37,786 bases of DNA, taken from contig JADFZS010000050.1 in assembly GCA_015232405.1 (NCBI GenBank), forward strand, positions 1-37,786, in the 5' to 3' direction. The notes below the pieces were generated by a model. That model did not search any database and was not told where the DNA came from. It worked only from the letters and a program-made list of their open reading frames with translations. Numbering within the stretch: the stretch's first letter is position 1; every line of letters starts with the position of its first letter. Below, in pieces: positions 1 through 9,383 of the stretch. A program made the position numbers and the translations under genes. Source of the stretch: Magnetococcales bacterium. Its GTDB lineage: Bacteria; Pseudomonadota; Magnetococcia; Magnetococcales; JADFYX01.

Positions 1-85
1 TTTTATGAACAGGTATTCATTAAATGCTTAAGAAAGAGGAGGTCGGATATCTTAGTTTAACTGTAGCATGATTTTTTTCCACTAC

Positions 86-249
86 TCACCCATGGCTACG
101 ATCACGACCAACAGGTACTGCAATACCAACTCGGTCACAAGTCAGGCAGCATGTTGGCTTAGAAACATTGTCAAGTACAACCAAAATATCTCTAATATCT
201 GGCAGACTCAGCCTTGGTGTATCTAGATGTAGAGAAACTATGTTGGGGT
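86..249. other. Gene-free left edge
   Basis: No gene can be supported here. On the minus strand a reading frame without an ATG runs from about 285 down to a stop at 86-88 and would encode a short peptide with a CCxTC motif. It overlaps the end of the neighbouring CNNM/CorC gene and has no start codon or ribosome binding site, so I treat it as chance or a remnant. No clear hairpin followed by a T-run is seen. Confidence 0.4.
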
Positions 250-1476
250 TTAAAGAGGTTTTATGCGTACCTCTATAATTTCTCTTGCGCTTGCTTTAAC
301 TATGCAAACCTTAAGGTCATCCAATTCAAAACATTCATCAGTTGCCGGAATATAGGCAATATTGTGGATAATCCATTTACTTACAGAATCGGTCTGATTT
401 CCTGGTAGAGGGCGTTTTAGGAATGATTCTAAAAACCGCAGCTCTGTGTTGCCAGGTATCAAAAACTCCCCTTCTTCGGTCTCTACTATTTGTGTGGGCA
501 GTTTTTCATGCTTTTCCCTGATCTCTCCTACCAACTCCTCAAGGATATCTTCAATGGTGAATAGCCCCTGGAGAGTACCCGAGGCATCAACGACCAAGAT
601 CAATTTTCTTTTGTCCTGGCGCAGTCGATAGAGGAGGGTATCTATTGGTTGGTTTAAAGGGACAAATATGGGATCATGACCACATTCAAAAAGTGTTTTA
701 TCCAGGTTGCCTTTAACCAGTTCTGACAATGCCTCTCGCAAGTATAAAACCTTGCTTACACCCTCTGGATCACCACTATGGAGGGGGATTCTTGAGTGTG
801 GTTGTGCTATTAAATCTCCGAGAACCTCTTGCAGTGTAAGGTTGCCGTTCATTGAGACAATCCGGTTGCGAGGTATCATTATGTTGCTGGCTTTGAGGTA
901 GTCCAAAGCGAACACCTGCCGGATCATGAGTTTTTCGTCCTCCTCAATACTGCCCTCCGCGGCACCATGGGAGGCCAGGCTAATTAGTTCGGACTCAGTG
1001 ACTATAGGATCATGCTTTGCTTTGCTTAATGATTGTAGCCAACTTGTTAGTTTTCCCAATATCCATGCCAGAGGAAAAAATATTCTGGCAAAATATTCGA
1101 TAAAAGGGGCTACAAAAAGAGCGATTGGAGCACTGTGACGGGCAGCAAAAGTTTTGGGGGTGATCTCACCAAATATCAGGATGAAAATTGTAAGACCGCC
1201 AACCGCAAGACCCGGTCCCAAATGGCCGAAATGCTCAGTGGCCATGATTGTTGCAATGGAAGAGGCTCCGATATTAACCAGATTATTGCCAATTAAAATT
1301 GCAATAAGCATACGGTTGGTATCGTTTTTTAGCTTTAATAGGTGTATCGAACCACGTTTTCTATCTTTAAAAAGCGATTCCACCCGGCTTTTGGTAATTG
1401 TTGTCAGAGCGGTCTCTGCCCCGGAAAAAAAACCGGAGAGAATAAGCATTACAAATAAAATTAGTATGGATTCCAT
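250..1476 (-). CDS. CNNM/CorC (HlyC/CorC) family membrane transporter with CBS pair
   Basis: Predicted inner-membrane protein of the DUF21-CBS-CorC_HlyC family, whose members are linked to Mg2+/Co2+ efflux and divalent-cation homeostasis. The 408 residues begin with a hydrophobic helix and carry the DUF21 signatures GAETALT (about residues 20-26), IGNNLVNI (about 61-68) and FGEITPKT (about 102-109), with three or four membrane helices up to about residue 150. A cytosolic CBS pair follows (about 200-320; IMIPRNRI and LFTIEDILEELVGEI are visible). The C-terminal 70 residues match the CorC_HlyC domain (EGEFLIPGNTEL). The length is normal for the family. The ATG at 1474-1476 lacks a strong Shine-Dalgarno sequence. 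The gene lies downstream of htpX on the same strand but is separated by 252 bp and a hairpin, so it is probably transcribed alone. The ion transported cannot be read from sequence. Confidence 0.93.
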   Translation of the reverse strand: MESILILFVMLILSGFFSGAETALTTITKSRVESLFKDRKRGSIHLLKLKNDTNRMLIAILIGNNLVNIGASSIATIMATEHFGHLGPGLAVGGLTIFILIFGEITPKTFAARHSAPIALFVAPFIEYFARIFFPLAWILGKLTSWLQSLSKAKHDPIVTESELISLASHGAAEGSIEEDEKLMIRQVFALDYLKASNIMIPRNRIVSMNGNLTLQEVLGDLIAQPHSRIPLHSGDPEGVSKVLYLREALSELVKGNLDKTLFECGHDPIFVPLNQPIDTLLYRLRQDKRKLILVVDASGTLQGLFTIEDILEELVGEIREKHEKLPTQIVETEEGEFLIPGNTELRFLESFLKRPLPGNQTDSVSKWIIHNIAYIPATDECFELDDLKVCIVKASAREIIEVRIKPL

Positions 1477-1674
1477 TGGGCCAGTATTACTTCAATTTAT
1501 AAAAAGATCAAAGAGCTATTTTCATTGTTGCTAACTGTGGAGCTAATAGTCAAATTATCATATCAAATATGCTTGGCAGCTATCATAAACCAAACAAAGC
1601 AAAACTGGATGTTATTTGACCCTATTTTACCACCTGTTCCATATCACAGCTCAAAGATGATAAGAACATAAACC

Positions 1675-1714
1675 TTGAGTAGCCTCGCCATAAATAACAG
1701 CTAAGGCTACTCAA
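1675..1714 (-). terminator. 11-bp stem-loop after htpX
   Basis: A perfect 11-bp inverted repeat, TTGAGTAGCCT (1675-1685) and AGGCTACTCAA (1704-1714), encloses an 18-nt loop. It lies 15 bp beyond the htpX stop codon, between htpX and the next minus-strand gene. No long T-run follows on the minus strand, so it is either a weak terminator or an mRNA-end stabiliser. Confidence 0.45.
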
Positions 1715-1728
1715 TAACTTTTACCATC

Positions 1729-2616
1729 TTAGTTAATCTGTTTTAGAGCAGCAATACGTTGTTCAAGAGGGGGGTGGCTGGAAAACATACTTGCCAGTGC
1801 ACCTTTTTGTTTTCCTGATAGACCAAAAGCCGCTACCTCATCTGGTAGTTGTGATGGCATTGAGCTTTGTTGCAACCTCTCCAAAGCCGAGATCATAGCT
1901 TGACGACCTGCTAGATCTGCCCCACCTTTATCAGCACGAAACTCCCTCTGTCTTGAAAACCACATTACAACAATACTGGCGAGTACACCAAGGACAATTT
2001 CAGCTATGATGGAGACCACAAAATAGGCCATTCCCGTGCTTTCACCCTCTTCTTCATCATCACTGTTAGACATTGCACTGTCAACAACACCACCGATAAT
2101 TCTTGCAAGAAAAATCACGAAAGTGTTGAGTACTCCTTGGATGAGAGCAAGTGTAACCATGTCACCATTGGCCACATGGCTTACCTCATGGGCCATAACC
2201 GCCTCTGCTTCCTGTTTATTAAGAGCCCGCAGCAGACCAGTACTAACAGCAACTAAAGAGTTGTTACGGCTGGCTCCAGTGGCAAAAGCGTTTATTTCTG
2301 GTGAATCAAAAATTGCTACTTCGGGCATTCCAATTCCGGCGTTTCTGGCCTGTCTCTCAACAGTTGTCATAAGCCATTGTTCTGTTTCATTGGATGGGCT
2401 TTGAATTACAACTGCACCTGTTGAGCGTTTGGCAATCCATTTGGACATTGCCAGTGAAATGAAAGATCCTCCCATTCCAAATACCAGAGCAAGCATGAGC
2501 AAACCACCAATAGAGCCATGGTCAATGCCAAGAAAGCTCATTAAAATATTTAGCACCACCATCAAAACTGCCATGATGGCTAAATTGGTTAACAAAAAAT
2601 AAAAAATGCGTTTCAT
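1729..2616 (-). CDS. htpX: HtpX, membrane-bound M48 zinc metalloprotease
   Basis: Inner-membrane protease for quality control of membrane proteins, usually working beside FtsH. The 295 residues match the E. coli HtpX length. Two N-terminal membrane helices (about 5-30 and 35-58) precede the zinc motif HEVSH at residues 143-147. The third zinc ligand is probably E225 in QREFRADKGG, and two more hydrophobic segments (about 155-178 and 196-219) surround an acidic SNSDDEEEGE loop. SGKQKGALASMFSSHPPLEQRIAAL near the end is typical of the family. GGAG stands 8 nt before the ATG at 2614-2616. HtpX genes are often heat-shock or envelope-stress controlled, but I see no clear sigma-32 promoter. The 267-bp upstream gap is AT-rich and suggests its own promoter. 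Confidence 0.97.
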   Translation of the reverse strand: MKRIFYFLLTNLAIMAVLMVVLNILMSFLGIDHGSIGGLLMLALVFGMGGSFISLAMSKWIAKRSTGAVVIQSPSNETEQWLMTTVERQARNAGIGMPEVAIFDSPEINAFATGASRNNSLVAVSTGLLRALNKQEAEAVMAHEVSHVANGDMVTLALIQGVLNTFVIFLARIIGGVVDSAMSNSDDEEEGESTGMAYFVVSIIAEIVLGVLASIVVMWFSRQREFRADKGGADLAGRQAMISALERLQQSSMPSQLPDEVAAFGLSGKQKGALASMFSSHPPLEQRIAALKQIN

Positions 2617-2883
2617 CTGTCATTCTCCGATTTGAACTTGCAAAAAATAACAACAATATCCACTAAACTTATACATAGTTAGATAAGCACTGTTGGTAAT
2701 TACTGCAAGAAAAATATTTATTTTGAAGTGAATGTTGAAAAATTGGTTTTACAATTAATCTGTATCAATGAAAATAATGTATAATATTAAAGCATTAGGG
2801 GCTTGTGTGTAGCTTTTGGTTTATACTAATATTTAGTGGAACCTAATTAGCCAAAATGTGGTTTAGAGTTTGTGCAATATTGC

Positions 2884-4812
2884 TTACGCAATGGGTATTG
2901 TAAAGCAAAAAGTAGAGCCTTTTTCTGGTTCGCTTTCAACACTTATTTTACCACCGTGCAACTCCACAAAACGTTCAGCTATTGTCAGTCCTATGCCTGT
3001 ACCACCAGCTTTGCGAGTGCTTGAGGAGTCGGCCTGGTTGAATGAGTTGAAAATGGTAGCAAGTTTATCTTCTGGTATGCCACAACCGGTGTCGCTAACT
3101 TTGAATTCCATAAAACCATCAATAGCACCTGCCTTTATGGTGATTGTTCCGGCTTCGGTAAATTTAATGGCATTACCAAGCAGATTGATGAAAATTTGTT
3201 CCACCCTTTTGGACTCAGCATAAATCTCTTGCTCTTCATTCACCTCTATAACCAGTTTTAAACCTTTATTTTTAATCAGCTGGTTGGTTGCATCTGCCAC
3301 AGATTTGATTATGGTCCCAACCTTAACTGGTTCCTGAACAATTGACATTTTTCCGGCTTCCAGTTTGGAAAAATCCAATACATCATTAACCAGAGTTAAA
3401 AGTCGGTCACCATTTCTAACTGCGGTAGTAATTAGTGAATCAGCTTTTTGGGTTAATTCTCCTGCTACTCCACCTTTGATAAGTTTTAAAGTTCCAAGAA
3501 TTGCTGTTAAGGGTGTTCTTAACTCATGGCTTACGCTGGCAATAAAATCTGATTTTGCTTCACTGGCAATCTCAGCTCTCTCCATGGCAATTTGTAACTC
3601 TGCTGTTCTTAGTTCAACCCGCTTTTCCAGGCTGTTGTTGGTATCTTTTATCTCTTGAAAGCCATCCCGTAAACTATCTGCCATCTGTCGGAAAACAGTA
3701 GCAAATTGACCTGCTTCCAATAGGCTGCTGTTGGGTACTTTTGGCTGCTCTCCAGCCCTGATTCTCTCTGGTAAAGATCGGCTGACCGCTGCTAATTCAT
3801 GTAGTGGTTCTACCAGCCAACGGGTAACCAAAAATGCTCCAACAATGGCACATAATGAGATTATTGCCAAAATTGCAAAAGCCCTAATGTAGAGTTCATG
3901 GAGGTTGTCAATAGTGTTGGCTGCAATTTGCCGTACCACAACTGTGGTTGCGTTGTTGTGGGGGGTGGTAAGGGGTGTTTGTACTATATATTCCGCGCTT
4001 TTCCACCGCTTCATTGCCGGGCCTTTAACATCCGACAACCTTGCTTGCAGAGCGCCTGTTATGGGAATAAGATCGTCGATTCTATCTGCCGTTAGTTGTA
4101 CAGTCATACCTGTTCGCAATGGAAAATTTCCAATATCATCAATCTGTGGAGCCATTCTGGCAATGGTCATCATCTCCCTTTCAAGGGCAACTTCTGCATT
4201 GGATTTCATCGGTTTTGTGTAAATAGTCGTCAATACGATTGCTGTGATAAACATACTGGTAGCCATGGAGTTGAAAAGAACTCCACCAATGGCAATTCGT
4301 TGTTTGCGAAAGAAATAATCCATGGCGATTATCAAAGAGCCTGACAATAAAGCGTTTAAAACGCCGTTAACAGGCTGTTTTATTGCAATAAATCCGGCTT
4401 GTGTCAGAGCCATGCCCATGACATTGCCATAAAACAATAAAACAAGGGGAGCACCGATGATCACCCAATAGATTAAATTAGCCAGAGCCAGATGTTGTAG
4501 CTGTGTGGGTAGACGTTTTACCAAAATGCCGGTAACTAAAGCCTCTATCGTAAAAATTATTGCTGCATATGGGTGGCCCCAAAGTATATAGGTAAAACCA
4601 CCCCCAATAGCTGCGATTATGGTCCCCCCCGTAACCCCCAATATCCTCACAGCTACCAAGGCTGCTATACTGCCAAAAATAAAATTTACACCAAAAAAAA
4701 GAGTGATATTAAGATAGTTACCAGCGACTGCCAACAGGGATAAAATAAGAAAAAGAGCTATACGTTGCAGTGAAAAGCTACCTGAATCTGTACTTTTTTT
4801 AATATAATCCAC
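2884..4812 (-). CDS. Membrane sensor histidine kinase with multi-helix N-terminal sensor and HAMP-like linker
   Basis: Sensor histidine kinase of about 642 residues. The first 200 residues hold five to seven hydrophobic helices resembling MASE-type membrane sensor domains. An extracytoplasmic loop (about 205-305), another helix (about 310-332), a HAMP-like segment with [14 protein letters not shown], and a coiled coil follow. The HisKA box SHELRTPLT has its phospho-accepting His near residue 430. The ATPase domain shows the N box [11 protein letters not shown]1 DTGCGIP and G2 [10 protein letters not shown]. No receiver domain or adjacent regulator is present, so it is an orphan. GTG at 4810-4812 is preferred over TTG at 4813-4815 because a G7 tract ending GGGA sits about 6 nt before the GTG. 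Another C7/G7 run lies inside the gene at 4624-4630. Both could slip and alter expression. The ligand is unknown. Confidence 0.9.
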   Translation of the reverse strand: MDYIKKSTDSGSFSLQRIALFLILSLLAVAGNYLNITLFFGVNFIFGSIAALVAVRILGVTGGTIIAAIGGGFTYILWGHPYAAIIFTIEALVTGILVKRLPTQLQHLALANLIYWVIIGAPLVLLFYGNVMGMALTQAGFIAIKQPVNGVLNALLSGSLIIAMDYFFRKQRIAIGGVLFNSMATSMFITAIVLTTIYTKPMKSNAEVALEREMMTIARMAPQIDDIGNFPLRTGMTVQLTADRIDDLIPITGALQARLSDVKGPAMKRWKSAEYIVQTPLTTPHNNATTVVVRQIAANTIDNLHELYIRAFAILAIISLCAIVGAFLVTRWLVEPLHELAAVSRSLPERIRAGEQPKVPNSSLLEAGQFATVFRQMADSLRDGFQEIKDTNNSLEKRVELRTAELQIAMERAEIASEAKSDFIASVSHELRTPLTAILGTLKLIKGGVAGELTQKADSLITTAVRNGDRLLTLVNDVLDFSKLEAGKMSIVQEPVKVGTIIKSVADATNQLIKNKGLKLVIEVNEEQEIYAESKRVEQIFINLLGNAIKFTEAGTITIKAGAIDGFMEFKVSDTGCGIPEDKLATIFNSFNQADSSSTRKAGGTGIGLTIAERFVELHGGKISVESEPEKGSTFCFTIPIA

Positions 4813-5000
4813 CAACTATCCCCCCCAACTATAAAAAGAATACCAGCCAGCTTATAAAGAGCTAATAATGTGATAGACAAATATATCTGTATAATATATC
4901 AACAATCACCTCTTAATTTGTAAAAATTACTTGGTTTATGTCTTTAATACAATTATTAAACTGCCATTATTATGTTTGTAATTGTGTTTAATGTTTGGTT

Positions 5001-5528
5001 TTAATAAGAATTTTTGCCTTGTTGACCAGCCAGCGTAAAATAGATGGTTGCTCCTCTTCCAACCTCTCCTTTTGCCCAAATTTCTCCTCCATGTCGCGCG
5101 ATGATTCTTTTTACCAGAGCAAGGCCTACCCCCGAGTCTTCATACTCACCTGGAGAGTGGAGTGAATAAAATGGTCTAAACAGCATATCTTTGTGGGACA
5201 TATCAAAGCCTACACCATTATCAGATATTGTGTAGCAGGTTTGACCATTTTGTGAAAGTTGAGCAACTGTAATTTTAGCTCCCTTGGTTTTACTGGTAAA
5301 TTTCCAGGCATTACCTATAAGATGCTCCATGGCAGTTTGTAAAAGATCACTATCGCCTTGTACAAATAGACCAGCAGCTATCTGAATTTGCACCTCTCTT
5401 TTAGGGTAATCATCTGCCAAACTGTTGGCTATATCTGTAGCCATTTCTGATAGGTCAACAGTTGTGATGGATAGGGGGTTTTGCATACAACGAGATAGTG
5501 ATAAAAGCCCTTCCACATGGTTGCCCAC
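5001..5528 (-). pseudogene. Remnant histidine kinase: ATPase domain only
   Basis: This 175-residue frame is the C-terminal part of a histidine kinase. It has the last part of the second HisKA helix (VEGLLSLSR), the N box EHLIGNAWKF, G1 DNGVGFD, a RPFYSLH segment, and G2 DSGVGLALVKRI followed by HGGEIWAKGE. It closely resembles the end of the intact kinase at 7723-9174 and starts where that protein has MATLINGLLVLS, so the phospho-accepting histidine, coiled coil and sensor are gone. Only GTG (5526-5528) is available as a start. Just upstream, one frame over, the sequence reads VVIRQSLG, like the RxRQSSxRMG usually seen in HisKA, which suggests a frameshift plus a deletion joining it to the end of the binding-protein gene. 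A stand-alone ATPase protein is possible but less likely. Confidence 0.6.
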
Positions 5529-5574
5529 TCCCCAAACTCTGCCTGATAACTACACGTAACATTCGGGCTATGGA

Positions 5575-6381
5575 TTATTTACTCCCTTTTTTGAGTGTTG
5601 GATTCCAGTCGTTAAGCCCATACCTTTGTAGTATTTTTGCCAATGTTCCATCTAAACGCATAGCCCTAATACCATCACTTAGTTGTGAGGCAAGTGTTTT
5701 TCCTCTCGCACTTTTGGGGGTAAAACCGATGAAAAGTGGCACAGCTTCATCTGCAAGACCTGCAAATTTAACCAATTCGTCCATTTGTAATTTTTTAATG
5801 GTGTAGCGCATAACCGTCTCATCATCTAATACCAGATCCAGTCGGTTGGCTGCTAACAGCTGTAGACTTTGCTGTAGTGGTTGTTTGGCGTATAGACGTG
5901 TTATTTTTACATTATCGGTGGCAAAATAGTTGTCAATTGGATCTCCATAGGAGAAGCCGGGTACGATGCCGATGCGCATTCCTTTAAAGTCTGACGGCTC
6001 TTTGTAGGTCCAGTTATTATCACTACGCACAGCAAGCATAATGCTGCTTAAACCAACAGATTCTTGGGGGTAGGTTAAGTCTGGTGCTTCATCTTTTATT
6101 GCTCCAATAACTCCATCATACCTGCCAGCTCGTACTTCATACAGGCTGCGTTCCCAAGGTGCTTGGATATAGACAAGATCATGACCATGGCGACGAAAAG
6201 CCTCCCTTGCTATCTCCACAACATAGCCGGGGGGGTTACCATCTATTTCACAATTATAAGGACACCATTGATCTGCGGCTAAAAATACCCTGCTTTCTTT
6301 TTTATCATCTGCAAACAGTGGTGTAGCAGTTAGAGCTAACAGAAATAATAAAAAATTCAACCTGATTGAAAATAGTCTCAC
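5575..6381 (-). CDS. Periplasmic solute-binding protein (SBP_bac_3 type)
   Basis: A 268-residue exported protein of the extracellular solute-binding family 3 fold. A signal peptide (about residues 1-24, hydrophobic LNFLLFLLALTATPLFA) precedes typical family-3 motifs: DQWCPYNC, PPGYVVEIAREAF, WERSLYEVRAGRYDGVIGA, TYPQESVG, FKGMRIGIVPGFSYG and DGTLAKILQRYGL. Homologues bind amino acids or similar small ligands, either for ABC uptake or as the sensor of a kinase. No ABC permease genes are nearby, whereas kinase sequence follows 47 bp downstream, so a signalling role is the better guess. The start is GTG (6379-6381), with AAGGAG 7 nt upstream. A 9-bp hairpin lies in the leader. The protein contains a C7/G7 tract (6229-6235). 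It may once have been fused to, or co-expressed with, the kinase remnant. Confidence 0.85.
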   Translation of the reverse strand: MRLFSIRLNFLLFLLALTATPLFADDKKESRVFLAADQWCPYNCEIDGNPPGYVVEIAREAFRRHGHDLVYIQAPWERSLYEVRAGRYDGVIGAIKDEAPDLTYPQESVGLSSIMLAVRSDNNWTYKEPSDFKGMRIGIVPGFSYGDPIDNYFATDNVKITRLYAKQPLQQSLQLLAANRLDLVLDDETVMRYTIKKLQMDELVKFAGLADEAVPLFIGFTPKSARGKTLASQLSDGIRAMRLDGTLAKILQRYGLNDWNPTLKKGSK

Positions 6382-6407
6382 CTACCATCTCCTTGGCAAT
6401 TATTATC

Positions 6408-6429
6408 AGTGTAAGAAAGCTCTTACACT
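6408..6429 (-). promoter_or_regulatory. 9-bp hairpin in leader of binding-protein gene
   Basis: A perfect stem, AGTGTAAGA (6408-6416) and TCTTACACT (6421-6429), has a 4-nt loop. It is about 27-48 bp before the GTG start of the solute-binding protein and ends near its Shine-Dalgarno sequence. No T-run follows, so an operator or 5'-UTR stability element is more likely than a terminator. Confidence 0.4.
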
Positions 6430-6620
6430 CATTAATTTCGCTATCAATCGGTGCATTCTACCACCAAACAGAATTGTGATGTTAAAAATTATAAATCGCC
6501 ACTATTTGAGGCTTATGAGTTATGCCCAATATCAAATATATGCGGCAGTATGAACTGGAAATAAGTTTGGGGTTGGGAAAGTTGCTGTCAAATGGTTTTG
6601 TTATGTTTTTTTAAGGATAT

Positions 6621-7493
6621 TTATTCTTCAAATTGAGAGACAATTTTATCATAAAATGTTTTGCGAAATTTAGGATGTCTTGCGTTCCATTTTTCATATA
6701 GTTTGAGAAAGGATTCAAGCATAGCGGGGTTGAACATTTTATCTATCTTGGCAATCACCTCTCTGCCTTGAGCATCTCCAAAGCAACCCACATGGATATT
6801 ATTGTAGGTTTGGTGTTCTTTTAAATCATAAGCAATAAAATCTCCTTTAATTCCACGATCAATTTTTTGTGCACCGATAGTTGTGGGATAACCAAGGGAG
6901 AAATCGGCTCTACCCCTTGCTATGAGTCGTAGGTCAACTTCATTGGCAGAGTGGGGCATCTGTTTTATCTGTTTGCTACCTATATAGGGTAGAATATATG
7001 GATGAAGAATGGGATAACGCCGTTGATCTTCATAGTGCTTTGGGGTCATTAAGGTGAACTTTTCCCGACCAAGTAGATCTACAAATGATAATATGGTTCC
7101 CGGTGGTCCCAACCGTTTTTCATAGCTTTTATGAAAAATTGCAACATGTGGGGGGGTAAGTGTGTATGGTTTGGAATAGGCAAATTGATTTGGGTAGAAA
7201 TGGCCCCAAATATGTGGTGTACAACGGCCAGCAAGCAGTGCTTCACGATGGAACCTAGGTATACTGGTCCAGGTTATATTATGATTAAAATCCGGTAGAT
7301 GCTTGATAAAATAGTCTAGATATTGATCGGCAAAACCACGACCCTTCATCGGGCCAGTTCGGATATACTCTGGTGAAAGTTCCCAGATCAACCAGGTTAT
7401 ACTCTTTTTTTTATTATCTTGGCTGTGTGCTGTGACCGGGATATTTATTAATAAAACAGATATTAGCAGAAGGATCAACGCAATGTTTTTCAT
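6621..7493 (-). CDS. Periplasmic solute-binding-like protein (TIGR02285-like)
   Basis: Exported protein of about 290 residues with a signal peptide (MKNIALILLLISVLL... to about AHS) and the divergent family-3 binding fold I associate with TIGR02285. Recognisable features are TWLIWELSPEYIRTGPMKGRGFADQ near the mature N-terminus, RFHREALLAGRC, YSKPYTLTPPHVAIF, and LRLIARGRADFSLGYP in the second lobe. The function of the family is not established; a ligand-sensing role is inferred. The upstream ATG at 7503-7505 is in frame, but GGAG lies inside that start and 6 nt before the second ATG (7491-7493), so I choose the second. It shares orientation with the next binding protein, 239 bp away, and is divergent from the kinase at 7723, which could be its partner. 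A C7/G7 tract (7150-7156) lies inside. Confidence 0.8.
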   Translation of the reverse strand: MKNIALILLLISVLLINIPVTAHSQDNKKKSITWLIWELSPEYIRTGPMKGRGFADQYLDYFIKHLPDFNHNITWTSIPRFHREALLAGRCTPHIWGHFYPNQFAYSKPYTLTPPHVAIFHKSYEKRLGPPGTILSFVDLLGREKFTLMTPKHYEDQRRYPILHPYILPYIGSKQIKQMPHSANEVDLRLIARGRADFSLGYPTTIGAQKIDRGIKGDFIAYDLKEHQTYNNIHVGCFGDAQGREVIAKIDKMFNPAMLESFLKLYEKWNARHPKFRKTFYDKIVSQFEE

Positions 7494-7722
7494 TGGGATC
7501 TCCATTATTTTTAATAAAGCTGCTTGCTAAGTGGGCATTGGTGGCCTTATTTGAGTTTGGGTTCTTAAAATGTCTATTAACCTATTACTTTAGGCCCTTA
7601 GCAAAAAAAATAGAACAATTATTCAATATTAGTTTCCATCTTTTGCGCTAAAATACCATAATGGCTTAAAGAAAAATATAGTTAAATTGATCGCTTTTAA
7701 GGAACGATAGCGGACACAATAG

Positions 7723-9174
7723 ATGAAAAACCGCAAAGAAAAATCAGGGTCATTGAACACAAACGGTATAGGTAAAAGACTGGTTGTAGTGATACTACTA
7801 TTCAGCTCTCTCATAACCCTGATACTCACAAGTTTTCAGCTCTATCTTGATTTTCGTCGTGATGTAAATACAATTGAATCAAGGTTGCAAGAGGTAAAAC
7901 AGAGCCATGTCCAGAGCCTGGCTGCCAGCCTGTGGAACCTAGATGTTGGCCTGTTGCATTTACAGATGGAGGGGTTGGTTCGGTTGCCTGATATGGTTGG
8001 TGTTGAGATAAATGAAATATCCAACGACCAAAATAGCCCCCTAAGGCTAACTTTTGGCAATACCCATATAGATAACAATACAATACACCGTGAATATTCT
8101 TTGCTTTATAGCGAGGCAGGACAAGAGCCACGTCAAATAGGACTCTTTAGGATTTATGCCTCTTTAGATGGGGTTTATGCCCGTCTTTTTGATAAAGCTC
8201 TGCTCATACTTGCCAGTCAAGGGGTAAAGACTTTTTTGGTGACTCTGTTTATTCTTCTTGTGGTCCACAGAATCATAACCAGACATCTATTTACCATTAG
8301 CAGCTATCTTACAACTCTCAATTTTATCTCTGGGACAACCCCTCTTCATCTAGAGCGCAAAAGCAATCATGAAGATGAGCTGGCTCTTGTGGTTAAATCC
8401 ATCAATCGGATGAGGGAAAGTTTGGAGAGTGCCTACAGTGAACTTCAAAATAATACGGTTATTTTAGAAAAGCGGGTAAAAGAGAGAACAGCAGAGCTGG
8501 AGTTAGCCAACAGTGAGTTGGACTCTTTTGCCTACACTGTTTCACATGACCTAAAAGCACCCTTAAGAGCCATAAATGGATTTAGTGATTTGTTGATTGT
8601 AGAAACCAAGGATAAGTTGAACGATGAGGAGAAAAACTATCTTCAACAACTAAAACAAAGCAGTCATGACATGGCCACGCTAATCAACGGCCTGTTGGTT
8701 CTATCCAGCTCTACCCGTGGCGGGTTATCACTTGAAACTGTAGATCTATCTGCAACTGTTAAAACAATAATCGACAACTATCAATTAGAAGAGTCAAGCT
8801 CCAATGTTAGCTGTGACATAAAACCAGCTCTAACAGCTACTGGTGATCCTGCTCTTTTAAAGACCATGCTGGAAAATCTAATTGGCAATGCTTGGAAATA
8901 TTCAAAAAACACAAAATCCCCAAAAATAATATTTGATGTTGAATATAAAGAAGATAACCCGGTATTTTTTGTCAAAGATAACGGAGCAGGTTTTGATATG
9001 GCCCATATTGATAAGTTATTTCAACCATTCAAAAGATTGCACAAATCTGATGAATTCCAAGGGATAGGTATCGGATTGGCCACAGTACAGAGAATTATCC
9101 ATCGCCACGGCGGCCAAATATGGGCCAAAGCAGAGAGAGGAAAAGGCGCAACATTCTTTTTTACTTTGTCATAG
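7723..9174 (+). CDS. Sensor histidine kinase with periplasmic domain
   Basis: An intact 483-residue inner-membrane kinase. TM1 (about 19-40) and TM2 (about 160-182) flank a periplasmic domain of about 115 residues containing AASLWNLDVGLLHLQMEGL and LPDMVGVEI. This ASLWxxD pattern is seen in many sensor kinases and cyclases. A HAMP-like and coiled-coil linker (LEKRVKERTAELELANSELDSFAYTVS) leads to the HisKA box SHDLKAPLR with His275. The ATPase domain has ENLIGNAWKYS, DNGAGFD and GIGIGLATVQRI. Kinases of this HDLKAPLR type often signal to single-domain CheY-like regulators; the only one here is far away at 29805. The divergent neighbour encodes a periplasmic binding protein, a possible ligand presenter. 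No output gene is adjacent. Confidence 0.93.
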   Translation: MKNRKEKSGSLNTNGIGKRLVVVILLFSSLITLILTSFQLYLDFRRDVNTIESRLQEVKQSHVQSLAASLWNLDVGLLHLQMEGLVRLPDMVGVEINEISNDQNSPLRLTFGNTHIDNNTIHREYSLLYSEAGQEPRQIGLFRIYASLDGVYARLFDKALLILASQGVKTFLVTLFILLVVHRIITRHLFTISSYLTTLNFISGTTPLHLERKSNHEDELALVVKSINRMRESLESAYSELQNNTVILEKRVKERTAELELANSELDSFAYTVSHDLKAPLRAINGFSDLLIVETKDKLNDEEKNYLQQLKQSSHDMATLINGLLVLSSSTRGGLSLETVDLSATVKTIIDNYQLEESSSNVSCDIKPALTATGDPALLKTMLENLIGNAWKYSKNTKSPKIIFDVEYKEDNPVFFVKDNGAGFDMAHIDKLFQPFKRLHKSDEFQGIGIGLATVQRIIHRHGGQIWAKAERGKGATFFFTLS

Positions 9175-9383
9175 TTTTGATGAAAGGCTGTCAGATATAT
9201 AGTTGTTTATAAACTATTATCCAGCATAACCATCGGATTGCAGATAACCATAAAAACCCTTACAATAACAGCTTTGCTACTTCCTGTTTTCAAGTTAGAT
9301 CGTAAACCAAAATGATGTTATTACTTGGTGAATTGAAGTGTTGCATTCACATATATGATTTGCTGGTTGTAGGCCAGTTATTT

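Noticed and set aside
86..285. Minus-strand open frame with a CCxTC motif at the left edge
   Set aside because: No ATG and no ribosome binding site, and it overlaps the CNNM/CorC gene.
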